This document shows positions 10,851-23,329 of a stretch of 64,000 bases of DNA, in pieces. The first letter of the stretch is position 1. Each line of letters opens with the position of its first letter. The position numbers and the translations under genes were made by a program. The notes below the pieces were generated by a model. The model was not told the DNA's origin and ran no database searches. It worked only from the letters and a program-made list of their open reading frames with translations. This DNA comes from Membranipora membranacea. Lineage: Eukaryota; Bryozoa; Gymnolaemata; Cheilostomatida; Membraniporidae. Location: the NCBI GenBank assembly GCA_914767715.1, contig OU612066.1, positions 28,122,283-28,186,282 on the forward strand. The letters are read 5' to 3'.

Positions 10851-13020
10851 CCATTGTTTTCGACAGGGCTCAGGTTCAGCCTGAGTTACTCAGATTTTTG
10901 GGTTCAACTCAGGCTATTCGGGGCTACTCAGGGGATTTTAGAATGTAAGCTAAAAACTCAGATTTTGCTCGTTGGAAGAGATGAATAATATATAAACAAT
11001 GCTAAATGTTGCCTTACAATAATTTATGCCATATTATTAATGAATGATCAGGTATTAGATTCTAGTTGTGATAAGCTATGTAAATAATACTGCACTGCCT
11101 AAACTAATAATACCAAAGATTATAAATACTCTCACTGCACTGCCTATTCAAGTCATTTATGTGAAATTGATATGGCTAAATTCCAATTTGCATTTGAGAA
11201 TGCTTTTAAAATTTAGCTTGTAATGAACTTGTCATGATTGAATGAATCTAGTCTCTAATTTGAATACACTAATAATAATAAATTTTATTTATGAAACGCT
11301 TAATAAAATTGTTTAAAAAACAATGAATTCTAAGCGTTATAGAATATCGACACCCACACCCCAACTGAGATGAATGATAAAGATAACATCAAACTTTTGC
11401 ATGAGAATAATGTGTGGTATTTGTTGTGGGTATTTTATTTCATTTGTGATAAGCTATGCTCTTATTGAACTGCCAATCCCAGTGATTTGCGAAATAGATT
11501 ATTATGTCTAAGTAGAAGTTGGAATTTTGACAAGTTAAAAAGTGATTTTGCAGGTGAACCGGATAAATCCAGGCAATGATTTCAATAGTATCACATTACA
11601 TTTAAGTATGCCTTTCTACCCTGGTGCCTCGATTCGTCAGCCTTTAAATCAATATTTCTACAAACATCATATTTTAACATCATGGGCATACATTTTCGCC
11701 TGCGGCGACGGCCTTGGTTAGTCCATATGAATTGGTTCATCTGGATCAAATCTAAAATTGTTTACGATTTTATGTTTACAAGAAATGCTCTAGGTTTTTA
11801 TTAAGATCACATGGTTAATTTATTTGTTATATTTATTTATTTTCTAAAATTACCCAGAAGGCCTGTGGGAGAGAGAGTAAGCGGTACTGGCTGAGTGGGG
11901 TCTGTAGAGTGCTTCTGCCTTGCTAAGAGCATTTGGCATTTGGTATTTAGATACCTAGCAAGAATATGTAACTTTGTAACTGAAATTTAATAAAAGAATT
12001 TGATCAAACTTATCAATTGCGGGAATATATCACTTTATGGTGTGATAATAGACCAGTAAATTAAAAAATCTGTTTAGAACAGTCGGGATCAGGGCAGGAT
12101 ATTTATCTCAACCGGCTTCAACTATTGGGTGTAATTTGATGCCTGTCAGTAGAATTTTGAATCAAAAGTATTTAGAGGATTAAGAGTTTTTGTAGGTGAT
12201 TTTGGGTGATAAAGAATGGTGTTTGAAAAGCTGCACTACTCTTGAATTGGTACAAGGCCCAGAAATGCATAAAGCCCTAGCATTATAATTCTTATGCGCC
12301 CTTTGTTGTCCGTGACCAGCTGCTGTCGCTTCGACATCGCATATTGTGTCGCGATTCCCTGCTATTGAGGTGACACAGATGCCTGTCATATATGTTCGTG
12401 ATTACATGAAAGCTGTTTTAAAATTACAGAATATCCAAAATATGATGAAAATTTTTATTTGATTGTGATTCCCTGTTGTTATTCATATTCTTATGCTGTT
12501 TCTGTATTAGGAACGCTGATATACAGTGCAAATTGCACACATAGCATCCTTTGCATGGATTTGAAAGCAAATGCCGGCTTTATTAATTATAAAGAATAAA
12601 CTAAACTGATCAGTTTTTTATATTTCACTTTTTATACCTAGGATGCCTCCTCTTTTTCTACAAAAACCTATAAGGGTCGCTGCTACTTTTTAGTCTGCTA
12701 CCAATGGTTAGTAATAAAGATAATAATAATATGTACTCCCAAATTACTATTTGACAAACAGATTAGTCTAGGATTGCTTTCAGAACGATGTGACTAGCTC
12801 AAAATCCAAAGACATGAATGATACGTTTGAGTTTAAACTGGTGCCAATATCACATTCCTATCAACATGATCCCTTATTATATAGGCAATAATCTTGACGA
12901 TGGATTGAAATGAAGATGTTTTTGTAATTCAGCTTCCAAGTATTAATTTGTCAGTGGAAAAGGTAGCTTTTGGATTTCTAGCCAAATTGAAAAATCTCAT
13001 ATCAAGCCTCAAGCGATGGC
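10851..13020. other. Gene-free spacer
   Basis: No gene is supported. There is a small inverted repeat at about 11297-11340 (AACGCTTAATAAAATTG and its near-complement). A dispersed word at 12328-12380 (TGTGTCGCGATTCC..ATTGAGGTGACA) recurs in diverged form at 13218-13265. Confidence 0.5.
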
Positions 13021-13160
13021 CTGAAAGCCTTGTATGTAGCTAATATTACGTCTTTAATCGCCCACGCCCGCCTTGCACGGTTCAATCTGCTATCGGACAT
13101 TGTTGAAACAAGACTAGAGCGGATCCAGCACTCTGTTATTCGGATTCCGCTGCCATTCTC
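13021..13160 (+). pseudogene. Possible LINE C-terminal fragment
   Basis: The conceptual translation ALYVANITSLIAHARL..ETRLERIQHSVIRI resembles the region after the reverse transcriptase domain of CR1/Jockey-like LINEs, where a 'RS-LEYA..W' segment precedes '-LE-IQ--A-RI'. It is only about 45 codons and ends in a stop, so the call is tentative. Confidence 0.35.
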
Positions 13161-13263
13161 ATAACATTACATACCTACATTTACATGCATGGTCCAGCAT
13201 TAAAATAAAAATTTATATCGCATGTTGTGTTGCGATTCCTTGCCATTGAGGTAACATGGGTAT

Positions 13264-13565
13264 GCAATCGATATAAATTTATTATGAAACTTCAGAGTGT
13301 TTACTGCTCCATAGCAACGTGCACGTCAATTGAGCACAAAAATATACTGGTCTGTACTGAGAGCCTGAAGGCAATCGATATAAATTTATTATGAAACTTC
13401 AGAGTGTTTACTGCTCCATAGCAACGTGCACGTCAATTGAGCACAAAAATATACTGGTCTGTACTGAGAGCCTGAAGGCAATCGATATAAATTTATTATG
13501 AAACTTCAGAGTGTTTACTGCTCCATAGCAACGTGCACGTCAATTGAGCACAAAAATATACTGGG
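13264..13565. repeat. 107-bp tandem repeat, 2.8 copies
   Basis: Units start at 13264, 13371 and 13478 (GCAATCGATATAAATTTATT) and are almost identical. The third unit breaks off after ATATACTGG. An inverted form of the unit's start (AAAAATTTATATCGCAT) lies at 13207-13223. Confidence 0.95.
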
Positions 13566-13837
13566 CTGTTATTAGTAGCAAAGTTTTCTGATAATTCTGC
13601 TAGCATAGTTTAGCTGAGTAGTAGTAGTTACGTAGTAGTACGTAGTTGCTGCCAATATTAACAGATTGCACGTAATATAACGTAGGGTATGGTACAACAC
13701 AGAAGAGTTGAAAATAAGTATTTTGTCGGGTCATCACACCCATTACTAAGAGTTTTCTGTGCTTACAAAAATTGTGAGCGGACAATTAGAATGGAATGCT
13801 TTCGAATTCCATCATGACGAAAAGAAAAGATTTGCCC

Positions 13838-13910
13838 CGGCGGGGATTTGAACCTGGGCCTCCGCGTTATAGACTCTGATGCTACCTTGCACAGCAATAT
13901 CTATTCATTA
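13838..13910 (-). mobile_element. tRNA-like SINE head or tRNA pseudogene
   Basis: Minus strand: GCGGAGGCCCAGGTTCAAATCCCCG contains a good B box and T arm. The 5' half lacks a pairing acceptor stem and a clean A box. It is therefore a tRNA-derived remnant, not a functional tRNA. Confidence 0.5.
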
Positions 13911-16748
13911 CAGGAGATCTTGCCTGGTCATCTAAATACAAACTAATTGAATACAATGTCAATCCAATTATTATTATTGACGAGAACTGTAAAGGCTTAT
14001 ACTATAACTATGCAATAGCAATAATGAATGTAATTTATTTAGCAGGCAGGGTTAATTACACAATAAATGTTGCTGGTTGGGTAATGATATACGGGTCAGT
14101 TTCGAACAATTCTAGAATTGTACAGAATTGCCAAACGATTCTTGGGTATGAAACGCAGTGATGTGTATTCCCTTTTTACTGATTAGTTGATTAGTTGATG
14201 AGAAAGGGTACTGCAATAATAATGTTATCAATAATTTAATGCAGAACAAGTGCCCCTCTAAACTATGGCAGCCACTGAATGTATAGCTGTGCGGATGACC
14301 GTTCTCATTTGTCTTTACATATTCCCAAGCTCTGAAGACACACAAAACTGTATTGGATCCGTAGCAGGCCTGGGGGGGGGGTCTTACAGCTCCCCCAGAC
14401 CCCCAGCTGGTATTACTCGGGTGCTATTTTATTCTACCTTAGTGTTACCTTATCAGTCAGTGCACAAAATAAGAAGCAAGAAGTGATCATTAACATCTTG
14501 GAAAGTGAATAAAAACTAGGTAATATGAACAACAGCAATACCACTATTGCTCACATCTTAAGGTCTTTGGTGCAAACATAGACAGAGTGAAATAATCTGA
14601 ACGGACAGGACAATTCACCCTAAATATAGAGACACTATAGACAAGTCTATAAAAACACCATGAACCTTGACAGGATATTATATGGAGTATTAGCATTAGC
14701 ATTACTAATGCTAGATCAGCTAGAAAACTAGAGCTAGTAAAAATAAAATAGAGCTTGAAATTCTAGCTTTGCTCATTATCTCCTCATTTTTCACTGCAGA
14801 CCACTGATATATATTCTTATGAATTCATATCAATGCTGCAGACACAATGCGTGTTTACAAGCTGCGATATAATCATAAGGTTAGTTAGCTATCAGCCAAT
14901 GATATTCCATAAACAAAGCCTTTTAGTGATTCCCGTCATAAACGTGCCACTGGGTACTGCTAATTAACCAATGAGACTATACTCTCGCTGGCAAACATTG
15001 CCCCAGTATAATCTGCTGCGAGAAGCGTTGTAGCGTGTAATTATAAGCTTACTATAAAAGGGGCGGAACATATACCACTAAATAAACAGTTTTCCCTCGC
15101 GAAGCTGTAAACACTCCCACATGTGCAGTCCCTCTTAGGCTGTAGGCTCTTAGGCTGTAAGATATAAATACATCACCCAGGTTCTATACACCAAGGTGTG
15201 TTCAGTTTATATATTTACCTATTTATTTATAATCCATCCTATGTTTAAACAATAGATACGGAAAAAAGCAGACGGTCCTCAAAATAGTATGACTGGCTTT
15301 TAAGTCTTAATTCACAAAATTGGCTTATCCCAAGCGTTTTCATATCAGCTGATAACCACAAAACACGTCAGGGATCCATCCCCTTCAACATCAGATACAC
15401 AAAATTAAAACTACGAGCAGCCGGATGTCCAATACAACTGGCAAAAAATTAAAATTTCTTGGCCGAACTTCAAGTGTCATCAATCACGCTTTAAGGTAAA
15501 TGCCCACAACATCTGACATACACTCAGGCCGAGAACAGAGCGTCCCAATGATCTTGTCCTTGGTTTGGTCCGTATATGAAACCGATGGTAAGACGCCGAT
15601 GTCCTGGTCATCTGATTTATATGTTACAAGGAATTGAGGTACTTTATTGTGGGTAACATTACGTAACTTTGAAAATCACAATAGAGTAAGCAGCTTGCCG
15701 TGATTAGATTGATTAAAGTTTCCACCTATACAAAAGTTTCGAAAAAAAATGCACAGGAACTTATTGAAAATGATTGAGTTCACAACGAAATTTCTAGATT
15801 TTGTAGTCTTCAAATCAGTGACACAACACAATTCAATGTCGTAATGTCCCCACGATTGCGTCCTTCACATTAACTGTGTAGGGTGTCCCGTAGTGGATTC
15901 AAAATCGGACTCTCTGTATCACCTGAATAAATCAAACTTTGTTATTTAATTCACCTCAACAGATTTATTGGCAACAATATTAATTAGAAGGGCGAATAAG
16001 AACAATAACTGAACATTCCCATACATTATGTATTCTTTACTGCTGCAGAACAAAGCACCAATGCTATTCTATGTTAGTATTGATTAATCACTTTGAGACA
16101 CGCCCATAAGTCTTTTGTGTAACTAGATGGTGTGTTTTTCTATCATTATCTAATATCTAACATATCCAATTGCCTTTTGTATATTAACACAAAAGCCTTG
16201 TGTTGGCAAAAAGTATGAGTTGAATATGTGTTAAAGAAACACTGCTAAGTTGTGATTCGTAGCAACATGACAACATATAGCAACAGCAATCTTCGGCAAT
16301 ATAGTGTATGTAGGTTTCTGTTAGCAAGGAAGGAATGATATTTATTTGCCTCTGGAAATAGTGTTGTGACCTCTAAAGACAAAAACGAAGATAGCAGACA
16401 CATTGGTGATTGGTAAGTAGGCATACATGTCGTTGTCGTTTATTAATGGATTTGTTTGGCTGATTTTATAAGCTGGGGTGGGTTGCTATGCGGCTTAGCT
16501 ATGAATTCTCATAGCACAAAAATCAGTTTACTGTACAGACATGAGTGTAAATTTGTTCTGTCAGTGATATAGCTGAATTAAGGAATTTAGGGGCTCAATT
16601 CACCTAATTGGTGTTAGAGACTCTTACTCTCTAACTCCTTGATTCACTTCAGGGAATAATTGGATAAATTCCATATTGTATTCACAGTACTGAGGGGACA
16701 CAATGATAGTCATACTGCCAGGGGTCGATTAACTCGGGTTGGGGGGGG
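13911..16748. other. Gene-free spacer
   Basis: No coding region is supported. It includes a G-run and complementary C-runs near 14371-14405 and a canonical TATA box at 15053. A 10-base G run precedes the hairpin element at its right end. Confidence 0.5.
15053..15060 (+). promoter_or_regulatory. TATA-box-like sequence
   Basis: CTATAAAAGG is followed by GGCGG. It is the best core-promoter-like string upstream of the TPR gene at 17916, but it lies 2.9 kb away and no first exon can be traced to it. It may be coincidence. Confidence 0.2.
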
Positions 16749-16847
16749 GGAGGAATCATAGGCATCTGGAGTTACAAGCATGTCCAGTATCAACCACCCC
16801 CTTTGATACTGGACATGCTTGTAACTCCAGATGCCTATGGGAGGAAT
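16749..16847. mobile_element. Perfect 37-bp-arm hairpin with 8-bp flanking direct repeat
   Basis: The left arm 16757-16793 (CATAGGCATCTGGAGTTACA...) is the exact reverse complement of the right arm 16803-16839, with a 9-base C-rich loop. Immediately outside are identical octamers GGAGGAAT (16749-16756 and 16840-16847), as expected of a target-site duplication. The 83-bp unit has no coding capacity and looks like a foldback micro-element. Confidence 0.8.
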
Positions 16848-17890
16848 GGGGCACAGCTGGATGCCAAAAACTCATCATCTCATATGTTACTAAGGCATTT
16901 GTCTTCAGACATACCTAGTCCCACCCATCATGACCCATGATTCAGTCAGTCAATCGAAGAACAATTTTCATCAAACAAAACAAAAATTGGCCTGTGAGAT
17001 GAGGCTAGGGCTTAAAGTTGCCTGGGTTGACGGTATTTGCGTATCATAATCAACCACATTAGGCGAATCATTTGATGGGTTGATGGTTGATAATGAGATG
17101 CCAATGTTCCCCTGAGATTCCCCTCGTTGCCACAGTGATGACAAGGTCCTTTCTGCGTGTCTACTGGTTGGTTAGGTGATGCAGGCTGTTGAACTTACCT
17201 CGTGAGTAATCTGGGTTGCATTGTAACCGATCGCCCAATCATCTTCATTGTCTTAGTCTTCAGATTTCCTAGTTAAAAATTTTGGTGGTACTTGCCTACT
17301 TTCCATCGCCCTCAATTTAGTCTATGTAGTTTTATTGCTCAGTAGGAGAACATGAGCAACCATGAATGCAGCCACAATACATAAAACTTGAACTTATGCA
17401 GGATTGAAGACCAACTATTTATTACCGCGGCTTTCGCTCAACTTGCCTTATTTCCAGAACATTTAGGTCGTGCATTGTGGGAAATCAATCATGTGATTTT
17501 CACGGGACAACTCCAAGCTACTACTTATATTATGACTACAATCTCCCGTCATAAAACTATGCAATACCAACGGTCATCCTAATGGGAGATATATATAAAA
17601 GATATTTTTATAAGACATTTTTGATTGACTTTTTCATAAACGATGCAAATCGACAACTTGTTTACTTCATAAACCACCAAATAATATGCACAAAAAGAAA
17701 CATTCAAAGATTTATTGTGTGAATGCAATCAATGCAAAAAATTGTAAATTCAGCAGCCAATTCCACAAATGCAATTTAATATCTACGAGCATTGATTTAT
17801 ATATTAACTAGATAAAATGCAACTAACAACCTCAATCTAAAATACAACTAAGTTTCAACATATGATTTACAGTTTTATCTCCTTTTGTAG
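16848..17890. other. Spacer upstream of the TPR gene
   Basis: No gene or repeat is supported. It ends in the acceptor-like TCTCCTTTTGTAG at 17878-17890, which suggests that the first coding exon of the TPR gene is preceded by a 5' UTR exon I cannot locate. Confidence 0.4.
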
Positions 17891-17915
17891 AGAGTGTTTT
17901 CATCTGGGAACAACA

Positions 17916-20900
17916 ATGAGCGAACCAGTCTCAGAGCCTACTACCCTTGAGGTTAGTTTATAGCCACTGTATTGAAAAAAAGGCTTCCATTCGTGGCATA
18001 ACAGTGAGCGTTATTGTGTATGGTGAATGATTCATAATAAAACCATGTAAACTAAGAGTTGTGAATGTTAATGAAGTTGAAGAGAACGGAGACGAAATTG
18101 TCTACAAAATACCATTATGACTAGGTAACATTATGCAGGATGTTAACACTGTTGTAGGTGGCCATCGACAACTTCAAAGATGTCTACTTTAGACTTGGAA
18201 AATTCAACTTGGATGTACAAGTCCCACATCTCATCAATCTTGGGAAACATTATGAACAGAAGTATAAAAGTACAAACTGCTGGACGGATTGTCTCAAGGT
18301 AGGTTTAAAAAAGTCAGGGCCTTATTATCCTCTCGAAGGGCATATTATGTAGATTATTCAGCAAACAATGAAATTCTGTAAAAGCTGAAGGCTACGGATA
18401 AGTTGATTTTTAACTTGAAAAAAAAACTCTCATATTTCATGTGCAAACATCGACGGTAAGAAGAGGCTGCAGCATTTTAAAATTTACCCAAATCTATTAC
18501 GATATATTCAATTTCTTTCTGTCGTTGCAGTCATTATCAATTTAAATTAGCAAAATACTAGTGAATGGTAAATAGTGCAGATGCTGAATAGAAATTTTTT
18601 TCCTACAGAGAACAAACCCATTTAGCTCCTTTTTAATTATGCTGAGTGTGCGTAAGAGTACGCTGATGGAGAGAGGATAGCTCCAAAACAAGGCTGTAAA
18701 AGAAAACGATAGACCAGGATACCATTCTTGTGCACCGCAAATAAATTGCTTTTCCTTGTCTTTAAGTTCTTAATTGACAATAATTATTGTTTCCAACAGG
18801 CACACTCACTGTATAACTCAGCATTGAGAAGAAAGGAGGATGAGAATTTACGCAGAAGACTTTTTGAGCTTCAGCAGACTTTCTGGGGAGATCAGTGCAG
18901 TATCAGTTATGAAGCACAAAACAATCATACTTCAAAGCTAAAGGCTGACATAGAATCAATCAGAGAGAGATTCAGGCATGAGAACAAACGAGCTGCATCA
19001 TTGGTGAGTCAGTTCACAATAGACAATAGTTGTGATTCTGCTACACTGCAAAGTGACTATTACTCACTAATGAAAAGCATATCATCAGACTGTTCGCAGG
19101 CAATTAGGGAATTCGCAGCAAAAATAATCGAGCTCAGCGTCCAGATCCTCACCATTCCACCACCTTGTGTATTCACAGCAGTAGCTATTGGGTCACTGGC
19201 AAAAGGGGAGGCAACTCCTTATTCAGATCTTGAGTATACGTTTCTCACCGAGAGTAAAGCTCCAGAGACTGTGAGATACTTTGAACTTCTTGCTGTTACA
19301 ACTTACTTCATGATTGGTAACCTGGGTGAGACCAAGCTGTCCTACATGTCCATTGAAGAACTCAAAGGCTGGTTTGATGATAGAGCAAAAAACGGGTTCA
19401 AAATTGACGGCTTATCTGCAGGAGCAGGAAACATCCCAACAGGCAATGGGTCAGTTGGTACAAAAAACCGCTACATTGTGACACCAGAAGAGTTAGCTGC
19501 TAGATATAAATATACACTCGATAATCCAGATGAAGAATCACTCCGTGGTGATTTGACGGCAATGCTGACCTACACTACACCATTGTATACAAATCAAGAG
19601 AAAGAGGCTGGTGATAATCTGCTGACAAAATTCCGTACTTTGATCAGTCAACTGGAGATTAATGAGGCTAGAAGAGCTGCAAACGTGTCAATGCTACAAA
19701 CAGATGCGAGAAAGTTCAATTTTGCTCCTGACAATAGTTTGGTAGGTAAAGGCTTCAATGCAGATGTAAAGAAAGAGATATACCGCTTTCCATCCATAAT
19801 GGCCTTAGACATTGCCCTAGTCTGCGGTCATAATGAAACGTCGTCATGGGAGACAATCGAGTCTCTGAAATATAATAATTACATATCAGAGTCTTTATGG
19901 GATTCGCTGAAATTCTTATTAGCTGCCGCCACATATATACGGCTAGCAACATATCTCTATCATGACTCTCATGATGATCGAATGTCCATATCGCCGACAA
20001 CTCTTCAAGCTAACAATTCAAAGCTCGACCAGTCACTAGGGCGTTGGTACATCCCTATAGGTCTGTTTTCAAAGGTTTGCGTAATTATGTGTCCGCTCAA
20101 GGAATTCTTAGCCCATACAAACTTGAATGCCACAGAATTGAAAGAGTTAAGCATTGTTTCGGATCCATGGTGGACTACAATAAAGACACTGTACTATTCT
20201 GGTAGGACCGAACAAGTTTTCTCATTACTGACACAAAGGTACCCAGCTCTATGTGAAGACCCTGTAAATGAATTGAGAACTCTATGCGGAAAGCCCACAC
20301 AGAAGAATAAAGAAACCTTCTTCATAATATCCGAGACTTTGTTGGCATGCCACAAGGTAGCAGCTGCATCGAAGTTATTCATTCACATGACAGGACATGA
20401 CACGGTTGCATGGAAAAGGGTAGTACAATGCCACAACACGTTAAAAGAATATGAACAAGCTGTAGATATACTCAGCTCTATACACAATAAAACCTGTAAT
20501 GATCTAGGGTTACTGGGGCAAGCATATAACGGGTTGGGTAGGTATGCTGAAGCAGAAGACACCCTAATTAAAGCATTCCAAATTAAAATGAACAACTCAT
20601 CAGTTGAGGTTTTGAATGACTACTACGGAAATCCATTACCTCAAGATGACACTGGGCGACACTCCCTAGATTTATTTTCAGCTCCATCAGAGGAGCGATT
20701 GAAGATCATTACTGCATTACGCCCAATACCGCAAGTCAATATTTACTGCCCCCTAGTCATATTAGGAGATGTTTTCTATAACCAAAAAAAGTACAGCTTT
20801 GCCGAGGGTTATTATCTTAAATCGTTAGAATTCATCAACCAACTGTTTGGCAATGATGCTGCTGTCCAAGAAACAGGTGGTGTGCTCAGCAGTCTGGGTG

Positions 20901-23329
20901 AACTCTACTGGGTCAGGAAACAATACAGTAAATCAGAGGAGAGCTATAATCAGGCGCTAGAAATATACAGAGAGACATCCCAAGGTGCACCCAGTGTTGA
21001 TGCAGCAAACACCCTGAATAAGCTAGGTATTCTATACATAGACATGAGACAATACAGTAAAGCAGAGGAAAGCCTCAATCAGGCACTAGCAACATATAAA
21101 GAGACATCACAAGGTGCACCCTGTGTAAAGACAGCAAGCACCTTGTATAGTCTAGGTATTCTATACAAGGACATGAAACAGTACAGTAAGGCAGAGGAGA
21201 GCTACAATCAGGCTCTAACTATCCATCGAGAGATATCACAAGGTGCACCCAGTGAAGATAAAGCAAACACCCTGTGTACTCTAGGTATTCTATACAACGA
21301 CATGAAACAGTACAGTAAGGCAGAGGAGAGCTACAATCAGGCACTAGCAACATATAAAGAGACATCACAAGGTGCACCTAGTGTAGGTACAGCAAGAACG
21401 CTGTATAATCTAGGTATTCTATACATAGACATGAGACAATACAGTAGAGCAGAGGAAAGCCTCAATCAGGCTCTAGCAACATATAAAGAGACATCACAAG
21501 GTGCACCTAGTGTAGATACAGCAAATACCCTGCATAATCTAGGTATTCTATACAAGGACATGAAACAGTACAGTAAGGCAGAGGAGAGCTACAATCAGGC
21601 ACTAGCAATGTATAAAGAGACATCACAAGGTGCACCTAGTGTAGATACAGCAAGAACCCTGTTTGATCTAGGTAATCTATACATGGACACAAAACAATAC
21701 AGTAAAGCAGAGGAGAGCTTCAATCAGGCTCTAGCAACATATAAAGAGACATCACAAGGTGCACCTAGTGTAGATACAGCAAATACCCTGCATAATCTAG
21801 GTATTCTACACATGAACATAACACAATACAGTAAAGCAGAGGAGAGCTACAATCAGGCACTAGCAATTTATAAAGAGACATCACAAGGTGCACCTAGTGT
21901 AGATACAGCAAGAACCCTGTTTGATCTAGGTAATATATACATGGACACAAAACAATACAGTAAAGCAGAGGAGAGCTTCAATCAGGCTCTAGCAACATAT
22001 AAAGAGACATCACAAGGTGCACCTAGTGTAAAGACAGCAAGTACCCTGTATAATCTAGGTAATCTATACAGGGACACAAAACAATACAGTAAAGCAGAGG
22101 AGAGCTACAATCAGGCACTAGCAACATATAAAGAGACATCACAAGGTGCACCCAGTGTAGATACAGCAAACACCCTGAATAATCTAGGTAGTCTATACAT
22201 GGAAATGAAACAATACAGTAAAGCAGAGGAGAGCTACAATCAGGCACTAGCAATGTATAAAGAGACATCACAAGGTGCACCCAGTGTAGAAACAGCAGAC
22301 ACCCTGTGCAATCGAGGTGTTCTATACAAGGAAACAAAACGATACAGTAAAGCAGAGAAGAGCTACAATAAGGCTCTAGCTATCTATGGAAAGACATCAC
22401 AAGGTGCACCAATTGTAAATACAGCAAACACCCTGTATAATCTAGGTGGTCTATACAGGGACACAAAACAATACAGTAAAGCAGAGGAGAGCTACAATCA
22501 GGCGCTAACTATCTATAGAGACACATCACAAGGTCTCCCTAACGTCAATACAGCAAACACCCTGTATAATCTAGGTATTCTATACATGGACACAAAACAA
22601 AACAGTAAAGCAGAGGAGAGCTTCAATCAGGCAATAGCTACCTTTAAAGAGACATCACAAGGTGAACCCAGTGAAATTACTGCAAACACCCTGTGCCATC
22701 TAGGTTGCTTATACACGTCCATGTCAAAGTATAGTAAGGCACACCTCCGTTATTTTCGGGCACTTGCGATCTTTAGAAAGACATCTCAAGGTCTTCCTAG
22801 CGTCCATACAGCTAACGTCATGTATAGTCTTGGCAATCTTTACAAGGACATGAAACAATTCAGTAAAGCAGAGGAGTGCTTTCATCAGGCGCTAACTATA
22901 TATAGGGAGACATTACAAGGTGCACCCAGTGTAGATACAGCAGACACCCTGTATAATCTAGGAATCCTATATTATAAGGACATGAAACAATACAGGAAAG
23001 CAGAGGGGAGCTGTATTCAGGCACTTGCTATTTATAGAGAGGCATCACAAGGTGCGCACAGTGTAAGAACAGCAAAAACCCTGCATAATCTAGGTTGTCT
23101 ATATGCGGACATGAAACAATACGGCGAAGCAGAGAAGAGCTTTCTGCAGACATTAGAAATGTTTAGAATGATATCGTCAGGTGATGACAGCATGGAAATA
23201 GCCGAAACATTAGAATATCTCGGCGGTTGTTACCGTGATGCCGGAAATGAGGAAAAGGCATTACTCACACTGGGAGAAGCTTCAGATATGAAACTCAGGC
23301 TAAAAGCTAGCAGCCCTCAAAGCCAATGA
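17916..23329 (+). CDS. DUF294-like nucleotidyltransferase domain / TPR-array protein, 1568 aa
   Basis: Exons: 17916..17951, 18158..18298, 18800..23329, all phase 0 with GT-AG introns. I start at MSEPVSEPTTLE rather than the in-frame AUG at 18728, which lies in intron 2 before the acceptor TTTCCAACAG. Around residue 190, GSLAKGEATPYSDLEY is the nucleotidyltransferase-fold motif in the DUF294/GlnD-like form (GS..GE..PYSDLE), followed by about 250 helical residues. Degenerate TPRs come next. From residue 767 eighteen near-identical 43-residue TPR units (129 bp each; unit 16 has 44) run to 1541, then a short tail. TPRs bind proteins; the nucleotidyltransferase-like part may modify a bound partner or small molecule, but activity is not shown. 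The gene is convergent with the DHHC gene. The array's low DNA divergence suggests recent homogenisation. A paralogue ends at 452. Confidence 0.9.
20921..23245 (+). repeat. 129-bp tandem repeat inside the TPR exon, 18 copies
   Basis: Each unit encodes one 43-residue TPR starting QYSKAEESYNQAL. Words such as CAATACAGTAAAGCAGAGG and AAAGAGACATCACAAGGTG recur almost unchanged through the middle units; the last four units are more diverged. Confidence 0.95.

Noticed and set aside
13838-13910. Functional tRNA gene
   Set aside because: Good T arm and B box, but no matching acceptor stem or A box.
18728-18799. AUG at 18728 as start of the large TPR reading frame
   Set aside because: The 24 codons before AHSLYN are hydrophobic, AT-rich intron sequence ending in TTTCCAACAG. 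Two upstream exons splice in the same phase and supply a better N-terminus.
22023-22337. Antisense open frame across the TPR array
   Set aside because: It is a mirror of the 129-bp repeat, whose period is a multiple of three; no independent coding signal.
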